A DNA stretch of 64,000 nucleotides from Saccopteryx bilineata. Its lineage: Eukaryota; Chordata; Mammalia; Chiroptera; Emballonuridae. Below, one piece after another: positions 21,797 to 32,805 of the stretch. The position numbers and the translations under genes were made by a program. Within the stretch, counting starts at the first letter, position 1, and every line of letters begins with the position of its first letter. The notes below the pieces were generated by a model. The model saw nothing but the letters and a program-made list of their open reading frames with translations. It was not told where the DNA came from and ran no database searches. The DNA lies in the NCBI RefSeq assembly GCF_036850765.1, contig NC_089494.1, forward strand, positions 3,556,177 to 3,620,176, given 5' to 3'.

Positions 21797-21867
21797 AAGA
21801 GGGAAAGGAGGGAGGGAGGGAGGGAGGAAAGAAGGAGGGAGGGAGGGAAGGAGGGAAAGAAAAGAAA
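21474..21867 (+). mobile_element. VES-type SINE with box A deletion and expanded polypurine tail
   Basis: The head GGCCCTGACTGG runs directly into TAGAGTGTCCCAGC, so the box A core has been lost. Box B GGTTCGATTCC is intact (21515-21525). The body is present and the tail has become a polypurine run of (GA)n, (GGGA)n and (GAAA)n at ~21760-21870. AAAAAATGTAAGT flanks both sides (before 21474 and after ~21867). Confidence 0.88.
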
Positions 21868-21872
21868 AAAAT
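21760..21872. repeat. Polypurine microsatellite, (GA)n(GGGA)n
   Basis: About 110 bases of almost pure purine on the plus strand, grown from the A-rich SINE tail. Such tracts can form triplex (H-DNA) in mirror-symmetric parts and tend to be length-variable. Confidence 0.9.
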
Positions 21873-22197
21873 GTAAGTTAAAAAAAATCTGGTACTGGAG
21901 TTCTCTAAATATAATACTAAATCAGATTACACAGAGGAGACGTTCATTGATTTCTTTTTGGAAACATGAAAGTAACAAGTATTCATAAGTCAAAATAACC
22001 CATAAAAATAATCAAAAGTAAAACAACATGTTAGGAATATTTATAGAATGTATGACAAATAATTAGAACCCTTAAAATGATAGAAACCCTCTCAAAACAA
22101 TTTAAAACATGAGACCGTGTTATTCATAAAATAAGACATTCACATGACTGGTAATCACTAAAAATATTTAATTTTGTTAATAGACAAAGAAATTCAA

Positions 22198-22274
22198 GCC
22201 CTGGCAGTGTGGCTTAGTGAACAGAGGGTCAGCCTGACATACAGATGTCCTGGGTTTGATTTCCGGTCAGGGCA
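22198..22274 (+). mobile_element. VES-type SINE head fragment
   Basis: Only the tRNA-like head remains: GCCCTGGCAGTGTGGCTTAG, GTCCTGGGTTTGATTTCCGG and TCAGGGCA. It is followed by unrelated sequence with no body or tail, so it is truncated. Confidence 0.85.
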
Positions 22275-23330
22275 GGCTGTAAGATGGGTTATTATCGGAA
22301 TTCTGCCCAATGAGACCAGAACAAGAGTGGGGTCAGCCTCTGGGGACTCCGGCTGCTTAGAGCAGAGCCCCAGGTGTGAGCCCAAGCCCTCTGTGCGGGC
22401 AAGAGACTTGAGAAGGTCTGTCGATAGGTGGTCAGAGGGTGGCAGCAACCCTGCCCGTCCTCTCTGGGACACCCAGCAAGAGCGTGTGTCCCAGAATCCG
22501 GAATTTCAGGTCTCCTGGCCACTGTCCTGCCCCAGTGGCTGGACGTGCAGCAGCGCTGGGGCAGGACACCAAGACCGACAGGACCCCGGTGGCTATCACA
22601 GGGAGAGTGGCTATGTAGCAGTCCTCCATTTCCAACGCACGCCTTTCACAGCGTTGCTCCTGCGCCCCCGCGCTGACACGGCTCCCAGGCCGGCGTCGGC
22701 CAATGAGGGCGGCTCAGACTGGAGAAGAGCAAGGGGTGGAAGGCGGGGCCGAGGCGGCAGGCGCGAGGTCTGGCACGGGGCCGCTGGCCACACTGCTCGA
22801 AGGCACAGAGGAACGCATGGACGAGCATCATGTCCCCCAGGTCCCCAGCCCCGGCGCTAGCCAGCTGAGGAAGGCTGTTCCCACTCCTGCGACCTCCTTG
22901 CCTTCGAATAGAAGGAGGGAAAGGTTTTCAAAAACGCTCTCAACAAGTTTCTGGTAAGATAAAACATAGGACAACGGGTCAAACCGTGTCGGGACGGCCC
23001 ACATATACAGCAAGAGCCAGAAATCCCACCCTTGGTCAGAAGTACTGGTCAGCCGACACAGAGAGGAAAAAAAATTATTTTTTGTCCTGCATCGAACGTG
23101 CTAGGTGATGGACAACTGAGGGGAACAACAGAGAGAAGCCCTCGGCCTGTCTTCACTCTGGAAAGGATCGTCACGGGGCGATGGCGTGCCTGCCGTGAGC
23201 CACGCATGCTTTTCTGCGTCTCCAGAGGCAGTCGGGCAGCCAGGGGCGACTTCAGATACTGGCATCTTTGAAGAGTCTGGATTCTGTCGAGTTCTGGAAT
23301 CCCTTCATCGTTTCCAGGGCTTTTCTGTGG
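22275..23330. other. Unassigned DNA with possible L2 remnant
   Basis: The stretch 23090-23170 (ACGTGCTAGGTGATGGACAA) is faintly L2-like. The 228-codon plus frame at 22174-22860 starts in the SINE head region and runs through CpG-rich sequence with no domain, so it is not called as a gene. Confidence 0.4.
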
Positions 23331-23447
23331 TGGTGGCGTGTGTGTGTGTACACGTGTGTATACATGTGTGTATGTGTGTGTACACGTGTGTGCGTGTGTG
23401 TACGCGTGTGCATGTGTGTGTGTGTGTGTACATGTGTGTGTGTTTCG
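23329..23447. repeat. (TG)n microsatellite, interrupted
   Basis: About 115 bp of alternating purine-pyrimidine, mainly GTGTGT with ACACGTGTG and TACATGTGTG interruptions. It has Z-DNA potential and is probably polymorphic. Confidence 0.93.
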
Positions 23448-23954
23448 AGTCAGATAGGCGTGGTGTTCTCCCTGTCAGGTATCGCTCTGGGGAGGCAGCA
23501 GAATTTCTGCGTGATGGCATTCCCGACACCTTTCATAGCCAGAGCGTTGGAGAGGGGACCGCGCTCCTCCCCGGGGGTCACGGCCAGACATGTGTTCCTG
23601 AGGCTCCTGGTTTCCCACAGCGCCGAACAGGAAGGAGTGTATGGCTCAGTTGATGAACTTTTTACCTCCTGGACCTCTTGGGGAGGCGTGACTCATGATT
23701 CCACTGTCCTTGGTCAAATTCCTTTTGGGTGAGATTGGGGGCAGAAAGATTGGCTCTGACCGTGACTTTGACCTTGGTGGGGAAGCGCCTGCACTTGTTT
23801 GGGGGTGCTGGCTGAGGAGAGGCTGCGGGGTCCCTCTCTGGAGGTACTGAGTCCTCGGGTGTGGGGCTTGCTGGGGAGGGGAGGCACCTGCCCACCCCAG
23901 GGACACGTGGAGCCAAGATGCCGGCCAAGGGGGGACGAGGAGAGGGCTGGAATT

Positions 23955-24828
23955 CTCCCAGCGGACTCCTGCCGCGTGTCCAGCACCCGTGGGAGGTTCT
24001 CCCAGCGGATTCCTGCCGCGTGTCCAGCGCCCGTGGGAGGTCCTCCCAGCGGACTCCTGCCGCGTGTCCAGCGCCCGTGGGAGGTCCTCCCAGCGGGTTC
24101 CTGCCGCGTGTCCAGCGCCCGTGGGAGGTCCTCCCAGCGGGTTCCTGCCGCGTGTCCAGCACCCGTGGGAGGTTCTCCCAGCGGACTCCTGCCGCGTGTC
24201 CAGCGCCCGTGGGAGGTCCTCCCAGCGGACTCCTGCCGCGTGTCCAGCGCCCGTGGGAGGTCCTCCCAGCGGACTCCTGCCGCGTGTCCAGCGCCCGTGG
24301 GAGGTCCTCCCAGCGGACTCCTGCCGCGTGTCCAGCGCCCGTGGGAGGTCCTCCCAGCGGACTCCTGCCGCGTGTCCAGCGCCCGTGGGAGGTCTCCCAG
24401 CGGACTCCTGCCGCGTGACCAGCACCCGTGGGAGGTTCTCCCAGAGGGTTCCTGCCGCGTGTCCAGCACCCGTGGGAGGTTCTCCCAGCGGGTTCCTGCC
24501 GCGTGTCCAGCACCCGTGGGAGGTTCTCCCAGAGGGTTCCTGCCGCGTGTCCAGCACCCGTGGGAGGTTCTCCCAGTGGATTCCTGCCGCGTGTCCAGCA
24601 CCCGTGGGAGGTTCTCCCAGTGGATTCCTGCCGTGTGTCCAGCACCCGTGGGAGGTTCTCCCAGCGATTCCTGCCGTGTTCCAGCACCCGTGGGAGGTTC
24701 TCCCAGTGGATTCCTGCCGCGTGTCCAGCGCCCGTGGGAGGTTCTCCCAGTGGATTCCTGCCGCGTGTCCAGCACCTGTGGGAGGTTCTCCCAGTGGATT
24801 CCTGCCATGTTCCAGCACCCGTGAGAGA
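23955..24828. repeat. Minisatellite B, 44-bp unit, ~20 copies
   Basis: CCCAGCGG starts at 24001, 24045 and 24089, giving a 44-bp period. The unit is CTCCCAGCGGACTCCTGCCG, CGTGTCCAGCGCCCGTGGGA, GGTC. Each unit is bounded by GGGAGG and its near inverse CCTCCC. Left copies read GCGCCCG with CCTCC; right copies (from ~24420) read GCACCCG with TTCTCC and AGAGGGTTCC or AGTGGATTCC, so there are two homogenised blocks. A few units are 41-43 bp. Open frames of up to 415 codons on the minus strand and 341 on the plus strand are by-products. Confidence 0.96.
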
Positions 24829-24849
24829 TGCAGGACTCACGCACGCTCA

Positions 24850-25440
24850 TGATCTGGCCATTAACTTCCATTTTACAGACAAAAAAATAAAAAAGAGAGA
24901 GAGAGAGACAGAGGCCCAGGGCAGGTGTAAATTGCCCACCGCTGCCGCATGGCCCGTTCATGGTAACGAAATTGTAAGGGGGAATTTAAACGCCATTGGG
25001 CCAGAAATCCCGGCAGGCATCCCGCCTAGCCTCTGTGCCCTGGGCCCCCTCGGCCACGTCCACTCTGGAAGTCCGTGCTGTTTTGTTCAGCGTACATCTC
25101 CCTGCTCTGCCGACTTTGTCTCCTTCCCAACGGGAGAGATGAAATTCAAGTCCACAATCAAAAGAGTAAGGGTTGTTTCCAAGGCTTCTTCTGCCCGGGG
25201 GCGGGGGGGGGGGCAGAAATGACAAAAACAAAGGCAGAAACGGTGCCCATTATGGCCACATCACCAGGGATTCCGGGTCTCCAGGTTCCTTGGCAGAGCC
25301 CTGTCCCCCTCCCCCCTCTTGTCCCCCCAGGCCGGGCTCTCCCCTGACTCAGGGTCTTCAGAACTTCTCGAGAACCCCCATTCTCCATCCTTTTCCACCT
25401 GTGAACACCTCCCAGCCTTCGGGGCCTGGCTCGGGCTCAC
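24850..25440. other. Spacer between minisatellites; possible MIR remnant
   Basis: TTCCATTTTACAGAC at ~24867 followed by GAGGCCCAGGGCAG is weakly MIR-like, interrupted by a (GA)n run. A G-run lies at 25200-25213. No gene was recognised. Confidence 0.4.
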
Positions 25441-26760
25441 CGGGACACTGCAGACCCCCTCCCCTGGGCTCGGTGCCCACCCCGACCTGTCTGTGGCCCC
25501 CGGGACGCTGCAGACCCGCTCCCCTGGGCGCGGTGCCCACCCCGACCTCTCTGTAGCCCCCGGGACGCTGCAGACCCCCTCCCCTGGGCGAGGTGCCCAC
25601 CCCGACCTGTCTGTGGCCCTCGGGATGCTGCAGACCCGCTCCCCTGGGCGAGGTGCCCACCCCGACCTCTCTGTAGCCCCCGGGACACTGCAGACCCGCT
25701 CCCCTGGGCGAGGTGCCCACCCCGACCTGTCTGTGGCCCTCGGGACGCTGCAGACCCGCTCCCCTGGGCGAGGTGCCCACCCCGACCTGTCTGTGGCCCT
25801 CGGGACGCTGCAGACCCACTCCCCTGGGCGAGGTGCCCACCCCGACCTCTCTGTAGCCCCCGGGACGCTGCAGACCCCCTCCCCTGGGCGAGGTGCCCAC
25901 CCCGACCTGTCTGTGGCCCTCGGGATGCTGCAGACCCGCTCCCCTGGGCGAGGTGCCCACCCCGACCTCTCTGTAGCCCCCGGGACACTGCAGACCCGCT
26001 CCCCTGGGCGAGGTGCCCACCCCGACCTGTCTGTGGCCCCCGGGACGCTGCAGACCCGCTCCCCTGGGCGAGGTGCCCACCCCGACCTGTCTGTGGCCCC
26101 CGGGACGCTGCAGACCCCCTCCCCTGGGCGAGGTGCCCACCCCGACCTGTCTGTGGCCCTCGGGACGCTGCAGACCCCCTCCCCTGGGCGAGGTGCCCAC
26201 CCCGACCTCTCTGTAGCCCCCAGGACGCTGCAGACCCCCTCCCCTGGGCGAGGTGCCCACCCCGACCTGTCTGTGGCCCCCGGGACGCTGCAGACCCCCT
26301 CCCCTGGGCGAGGTGCCCACCTCGACCTGTCTGTGGCCCCCGGGACGCTGCAGACCCCCTCCCCTGGGCGAGGTGCCCACCCCGACCTCTCTGTAGCCCC
26401 CGGGACACTGCAGACCCGCTCCCCTGGGCGAGGTGCCCACCCCGACCTGTCTGTCGCCCCCGGGATGCTGCAGACCCGCTCCCCTGGGCGAGGTGCCCAC
26501 CCCGACCTGTCTGTGGCCCCCGGGACGCTGCAGACCCCCTCCCCTGGGCGAGGTGCCCACCCCGACCTCTCTGTAGCCCCCAGGACGCTGCAGACCCCCT
26601 CCCCTGGGCGAGGTGCCCACCCCGACCTCTCTGTAGCCCCCGGGACGCTGCAGACCCCCTCCCCTGGGCGAGGTGCCCACCCCGACCTGTCTGTGGCCCC
26701 CGGGACGCTGCAGACCCCCTCCCCTGGGCGGGGTGCCCACCCCGACCTCTCTGTGGCCCC
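25441..26760. repeat. Minisatellite C, exactly 60-bp unit, 22 copies, no indels
   Basis: Every unit from 25441 to 26760 is exactly 60 bp. The core is CGGGACGCTGCAGACCCCCT, CCCCTGGGCGAGGTGCCCAC, CCCGACCTGTCTGTGGCCCC. Variants recur as linked sets: CTC...GTA with the following CCCC; GGGATG or GGGACA with CCCGCT; CCCT ends. The block 25561-25740 (three units) recurs almost identically at 25861-26040, so there is higher-order structure. As 60 is divisible by three, the plus frame 25319-26980 (553 codons) reads a 20-residue repeat, [20 protein letters not shown]. Two minus frames of 465 and 500 codons are also open. Confidence 0.97.
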
Positions 26761-29450
26761 AGCTCACACGTGGCTGGGGTACCGGCCGCTGAGGGCAGGC
26801 CTGTGCTGGGCTGGCCGGGGCTGGCACGGGCCATGGCTTGTCCGTCCCTGTGTTCCCCACCCCGCAGCTTCAGGAAGAACGCAGGCCCTCAGCCGCGTCT
26901 GCCGCGTTAGTGAACACGTGCGGGAAGCAGAGGGCGGAGACCGGAGGCTCAGCCGGCGCGGTGACCGCCAGCCTCGCTAACCCACGTCCTCTTCCGACGA
27001 GCACAGCAGCCATTGGCTGCCCCACGCCCCGCGCGCTCAGGCCCAGGGCCGCCCCGCAGCGCACCCCACGCCTGCACAGGCGGCCTGCGCTCCGCCCTGC
27101 CTCAGCCGGGCGCTTCTCTCATGTTCTGCTCTTGTAACCCGTGTTACCAAAACAAGTTGCAATTTATTGTATCCAAACATTAAACACAGAACATGTTTCT
27201 TTAGTGTTTTTTTTTTCCAAAAACACTCTCCGCACCTTCAGAGTCTGACTCAGGGCCCTGGGGTTGGGGGTGGGGGGCCGTTCTCAACCCCCAGCCTTGG
27301 AAAACGCACCTGTTTCGCCGGCACCCAGGTGCGCTGCGCTGCCAGGCGGCGGGGGCGTGGCCAGAGCTGCGGGCCACGGGGATGGAGAAGAGGGCGCAGG
27401 CTCAGAGGACACGTCAGAGGTGAACTCAGCGCCTTTATGTCAGACCGTGCACTCGGGAGACACAGGGCCGAGGACTGTCACCTTGCCTCCGCCCAGGACC
27501 CGCCCTCAGCCGCCCTAGACGGTGGGGCTGTGAGCAGGCCACAGGCGGGCAGAGAAGGGCCAAACCCTGCCACATTCTGGGGACACCAACTTTCAGAGAT
27601 TCCCCGTGAAACAGCCGGCCAGGCTTAGGGGCCAAGGCAGGGGTCTCTGTATTTCTAGTCTCAGAAAAGGAAAATGGAGCCCCTGACGTTGGCTGTAAAG
27701 GTTTGGGAATCTCACAGGTCCATGAAAGAGACTCGGACGAGGGGCCGGAGGGGGCGTGAAAAGGTGTGCGAGCGACCAGGCCAGTGACAGTGGAAAGGAA
27801 GTGCTACGTCCTTCTGGTCCAGCGAGAGTGCCTCCACGCGTCCTGCTGGGGGCCCTGCTGCTTTCGAGAGCCTGTTTTTCCTGCCAGCAAAGGGTATGCG
27901 AGGAAGTGGAGTCACAAACCGTCCCCAAGACCTCACACTTCACTGCTGTCGGTGGCAGAAGAGGACTTCTAGAAGTATTCCTCCCTTGTCACATACGCAA
28001 TGTAAAAATAACAGCTTACATGCAAGTCGTACCCATGGACTGCGACGCTTCTAGGGAAAAATATATTCCATACGCCAGAATGTAAACAATGAATAAATAC
28101 GATTCATGATACAAAGGCACTGGGCTCTGAGATCGGGAGGGTTCTCCGCGACCAGGGAATCAGCCTTCTCGCAGGGCCCCCTCTTTTCAGAACATACGTC
28201 CTTTTAATTTCCCGTTCAACAACCTTCCCGGAAGGCACGCGTGCTGGGCTTGGTTCTGGGGTTACCAAGCTGACCACGGCGGAGCCCTGTCCTTGGGTCA
28301 TGCTGTAGACAGCCGTCCTGCAAAGTGATCAGGACCATGCAAAGCAACTTTCCCAGAACATCAGAGAATGAGGGAAAGACCGTTCAATAAATGTTTTTTG
28401 TAACAACCTATAAAAAAAGCAATCTGTTAGATTACTTCATTTCACAGAGCAAAATATATCCTGGATGAATTCAAGACGGACCTATTTCATCACCCCACCC
28501 CCACCTTTTTTTTTTCTAAAGCAGCAAAACTACTAGAAAAGCAACACCAATCATCAACTCTCTCTCGAGAAGGATGAGCCTTGATACTTTGAAGCAATAA
28601 AAGAAATCACAAAGGAAAAGTGGTCGGGTTCCGACTAGATACATTTTTAAACACCACTGTATGAAAAATATAAATGGGATTCCAGAGTGCAGGGGGAGGG
28701 GGCGGTGGGGGGGGGGAGAAAAGGTGATTGTGGCAAATATGCAGACAGAGGGTTAAAACTTCACAGCAAAAACACATGGGAGGAAAAGGGAGGGTCACGG
28801 AAAAGAATTTTAAAAGGAAATACAATTAGTAAACAAAGGCTTGGGAACATCTTCCAAAGTGCTGAGGATGGCATACATACAATTAAAATAATTACATACC
28901 ATTTGACCTGTCGCATTAACAAAGCCTCTAAAAACAAACATCCTTGCCGGAGAAGGTAAGTGACCAGGGGACGACGCTGACCCGGAGCTCGACTCCGACT
29001 GCGGCGACAAGGCCCTCAACCAGTGGACTTCTGGGAACCCTACGGTGATGAAAACAAATACCAGAGAAGCTTCGGAGAGCAAGGCTGTCATCACACTATA
29101 ATTCACAACCGTGACCAAGTGACAACGTTATAAATGCCCCTCAAAGAGACACGGTGGTTAAGAAAACACACTCTTTTGCAAAAGTGATGACTTATATAGT
29201 TTTTTGGATTATTTTTTTAAAGAGCGCATCATCGTGAGGAAAACATGTCTGACCCTATACCACGTTGCATGGTGAAGCGAAATGCCTGCATCAGATGGTC
29301 AAGTTCCCAGCAGCAAAGGCGTCCATGGAAAAAAAGGTGAAGAAACATGCCGACATGTCTTCACAGTGGTTAAGAGTGAGTTCCTTTTCGTTCCATTCTG
29401 CTTGCTTATGCTTTACAAATTGGCTTGACCCAGTCGCTCGGTGACTGTCC
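26761..29450. other. Unassigned DNA; CpG-rich first 370 bp, then AT-rich
   Basis: The interval 26761-27130 is CpG-rich (GCCGGCGCGGTGACC, CGCCCCGCGCGCTC) and carries CCATTGGCTG at ~27010, a CCAAT-type box. From 27130 the base composition falls sharply (CAATTTATTGTATCC). The interval 27900-29120 is AT-rich and single-copy-like. A G-rich run lies at 28689-28720. No gene was defended. Confidence 0.4.
26900..27130. promoter_or_regulatory. Candidate CpG-rich island with a CCAAT-type box
   Basis: High CpG density over about 230 bp just downstream of minisatellite C, with an ATTGG box (CCATTGG) near 27012 and GCGC runs. It could be the tail of the GC-rich minisatellite domain rather than a promoter. 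No TATA box or transcript evidence was seen. Confidence 0.25.
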
Positions 29451-29452
29451 GA

Positions 29453-29693
29453 TTTTAATAATAATAACGTTAAAAATATAAAACATTCTCATGTATTACA
29501 ATCCATTCGTTTCCTACCGCTCATGTTCATGGTTGCGGGTGGCTGGAGCCAATCACAGCTGTCCTCTGGGACAACACCAAATTTTTATTGGATAATGCGT
29601 AATGTACACGGGTCCTTGTATGGCTCTCACAGAATTACATTTTAAAATATGTGGCATTCATGGCTCTCTCAGCCGAAAAGCGTCCGACCCCTG
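29453..29693 (-). mobile_element. hAT transposon fragment (second family), one end missing
   Basis: It is the reverse complement of the element at 6698-7020. The shared stretch runs from AATATAAAACATTCTC through CCGCTCATGTTCATGGTTGC and GCCAATCACAGCTGTCCTC to CGTCCGACCCCTG at 29693. The ~80 bp carrying the other terminal repeat (the GCGAGCCAGATG side) is absent, so no flanking duplication can be scored. It is a dead copy. Confidence 0.9.
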
Positions 29694-30133
29694 GTGCAGA
29701 AGCACCACTAGGGTAAGGATGCCCGGGCTCAGATGGTCTCATCTATGAGACCTGAAAGCAAGCTTTTTTATTAGCTTTCCAGGGGATTATGATATCTGCA
29801 GCTCATAAAAAAAATCCTCTCACACCAACTGGGTGTCCCACAAGTCAATTCTGACACAGACACCCCCCCCCCAGAATTAGCACAGCCCCCAAGTTTAGGG
29901 CGAAGTACTCTGGTTCTGACCCTAATGACCGTCAGTTGGCATCAGGTCCCACATGTTAAAGGGCAAGCTCCCCACAAAGCTGCCCTCCCTTCAGACGCCA
30001 ACTGCGAATGGGGTCCTGGGCACACCCCGACTCCGGTCCAACCCGCTTATGCATTCTTGGGTTCCCATGATTCCTCCCTCATGCCTGACAATGTGCTAGA
30101 ATGATTCTCGCCACTCAGGAAGTGGCTGCTACG
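29694..30133. other. Unassigned DNA between two DNA transposons
   Basis: A short C-run lies at 29863-29871. No gene or repeat family was seen. Confidence 0.45.
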
Positions 30134-30549
30134 CCGCCGACCCTGGAACAAACAGGGGTCTTTGACTTGCACGGGTCCAATGATACGCAGATGTTTTTCA
30201 ATCAACAATTTGGAAAAAATCCAAAACAAACTGTGTAGCCTAAAAATAGACGGTATAGGCTTACAGTATCAATAAATACAGTACAGTCCTATAAATCATT
30301 TCTCTTCCGCACGATTTTTAAAACAACATCTTCATTTCTCTAGTTTACTTTATTGTGAGAATACAATATACAACACATGTAACATACAAGCTGTGTTGAT
30401 AGAATGTTTAGGTGATCAGGAAGGGGTCTGGCCAGCAGCGGGCTATCAATACTTCAGTTTTTGGGGGGAGTCAAAAGTTATACGTACATTTCCAACGGGG
30501 TGGTGTGTTGGCGTGACCCCTGACCTCTGCCGTGTTCAAGGGTCAACGG
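30134..30549 (+). mobile_element. Tigger-type (Tc/mariner) MITE, old
   Basis: The left end GCCGACCCTGGAACA and right end GTTCAAGGGTCAAC are imperfect inverted repeats of the 'cagttgacccttgaac' type. The interior keeps GACTTGCACGGGTCCAATGA, CTAGTTTACTTTATTGTGAG, ACAACACATGTAACATACAA and GGGGGGAGTCAAAAGTTATA, in the order expected of the mammalian Tigger-derived MITEs. TA at 30550 could be half of a TA target duplication. No transposase frame was seen. Confidence 0.75.
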
Positions 30550-31658
30550 TACTTATCGTCACAGTTTTATTTTAAAGAATACCAATTAAAGCCAGAAAAA
30601 CAGATGCCTAGGACAAAGTCTGGAGAGAGGCAGCACAGAGCTTTCACGACCCTTCCTCCCAGAATCCTGGTGGTCACCTTCCCAGCACGTCTATATATTC
30701 GCCAACCAGGAAGCTCCCTTGCACCTGGAGTTTGGTTTCTACTGGGGGTTTTATTATCTATGAATGACTGATTAAAACATTGACCACGTGATGACTGAAC
30801 ACAATCTCCAACCCCCCTCCCCCACTTCCCCTCCTTAGAGGTCAAGGGGTGAGGTGGGGTTTAAAGTCCCAGCCCTCTAACCACAGGCTTGGTCTTTCTG
30901 TCGGGGACAGCTCCTCCCTGAAAGCGGATCTGAGGTCCCACCTCATTCCTCATTCGCATACGTTCAGGTAGGACCAGAGAGAAGTGCTCCTGGCGCATCG
31001 CAAAGACATCCGTGTGCCTCAGGAAATTCCAGGGGTTTTGGAAGCCTGCGCGAGGAATGCGGACGAAGGCCAGATGGATTCTTTATTATGTCACGATGAC
31101 TCGTGTCCAAGAACTATACTACTGTGAAAAATATTAGACTCTGCATTATTTTCATCTTTAAAAAAATATACATTTTAGGTTATAATGAAGAAGGTAATGG
31201 GGGACCCCAGAGGACAGGGCAGTAGGAAAGTCTCCCCCCACCCTATCCCCGCGTGGAATCTCGGAGCTGGGTCCATCATGGCCACAGGGGTTCCCAGGGG
31301 GGACATTTGGTGGGGGTGGGCGGAAGGGAGGGGTGCGTATGTGCTGAGGATAAATATTTGAACATATGTTCAGCTATCGCATTTCTGGAAGGAGCGCTGC
31401 CTTCCAAGTTAGCTGGGGTTTGGGTCCACGGGAGGGGCGGATGACTGAGGGCAGGTGACAGAGCCAGGCTGGGATGTCACTATTTCCATAGGGGGAGGGG
31501 CTCCAGCCTGCCCTTTGGCGAGTGTTTTTATCAGGCATGGGTGGCACAGCTGACAGGTAAACGTGTCAGGGTACGTGGCGGGCGTTGAGGGGAACGGCTG
31601 TTCTGTGGGGCTTGTTCTAGTGTTACAGTTTTCTGTGAATGTTTACTTTGTGAGGTTG

Positions 31659-31680
31659 TGTGTGTGTGTGTGTGTGTGTG
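31659..31680. repeat. (TG)n microsatellite
   Basis: About eleven uninterrupted TG units. Confidence 0.95.
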
Positions 31681-32767
31681 AGCCACATCTGGGCTCCATA
31701 GGTGAGTGTGTTGAAAAATCTCAAATATCCCACATCGGAGGCTGCAAATGTAAAATGGGACAATAGAGGGAAAAAAGGAAGAGGCCACCCAAGATACAAC
31801 TGTGATAATTTAATGATGGGGGGGAGGGGCTGCTGGCCGGGACCGCAGAGGAGAGGCCGGGGTGGAGAGACCGGTGGGGATTATACCGGCAGAGGCAAGC
31901 GCCTGCCCGATACGAGGCTGGACACGGCTGGACACGGCTCTGAGAGCCACAGAAGAAACGCCAGGAAGGAGGGAGTGCGTCACGAGTGACAGGACCAGTA
32001 GTAGCTCTTGATATCGAGTGCAGACACGGGTGCGTCCGCCGAGGGGACAGGGTAACACCGAACCAGGAACACCAAGGAGAATGGAAAGTGGGAGGGCGGG
32101 GACCGCAGCCCACCAGGGGATGGAGGGGAAGCCATCAGAGACAGGAAGGAGAAGTCAGAGACCCTGCAAGGGAGGTTCCCGCCGAGAAACGAGAGCGGGC
32201 CCGCAGTCCGCCCCCAAAGCACATTAGACGGCGCTCGGAACTCGATCACTAAGCTGCAAAATTAACTGAGCCGGGGAACTGGAGAGCATAAGCCAGTGGT
32301 TTTCCAAACTCTGGAAAGAAGTCCCCGTCAACGCTCTGTGGGTAGAGCTAGCGGGAGCCAAGGTGATGAAGAGCTGATCACGGTACCGAGTGGAGTCGGA
32401 ACAGACCTCGGCGTGAGTGCAAACTTGACGTCGGCAGAGACGGGCGCCCCGCTCCGCAGAAGCCAGGCCGATCGGCTGCCAAGGAGCAACAGGATAGCTG
32501 GTTGCACGATTAAAAATTAAAACAAAGGTAGAAGGTCACCTGAAGCTACAGTCACGTAAAATTTAGGCCAATCAGTTAATAAACAGAACAGCAACAGAGA
32601 AATACGGATACAAACTCTGTCTAAAGAAGGGCCTTCTAAATAAACACATGACATATAAATTATTTTAAATAATCTCAAAGGGGAAGAACACAAAAGAATA
32701 TGCTATAGAAAATGTATGGGGGGGCTTTTCCTTAAAGAGGGGGGGTCAATAGAGTTGACCGCTGTGT

Positions 32768-32805
32768 GAGTGACATCTGATCACCAGAGTGACATCTGAT
32801 CACCG
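32768..32805. repeat. 19-bp perfect tandem duplication
   Basis: GAGTGACATCTGATCACC occurs twice head to tail with a 19-bp offset. Each copy contains TGATCA. It is most easily explained by replication slippage. Confidence 0.9.

Noticed and set aside
22174..22860. 228-codon frame as a gene
   Set aside because: It starts inside a SINE head fragment and shows no domain; opposed minus frames cover the same DNA.
23646..24961. 390-415-codon minus-strand frames as genes
   Set aside because: They read through 44-bp repeats that cycle all three frames, which explains why three frames are open at once.
25319..26980. 553-codon plus-strand frame as a proline-rich protein gene
   Set aside because: The frame is open because a 60-bp unit without stops is repeated. 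Two minus-strand frames of similar length are open too, and there is no domain, signal peptide or flanking exon evidence. Kept only as a testable finding.
32295..32330. hAT/MER5-like terminus (CCAGTGGTTTTCCAAACTCT)
   Set aside because: Only one short end-like string was seen, with no partner end or flanking duplication.
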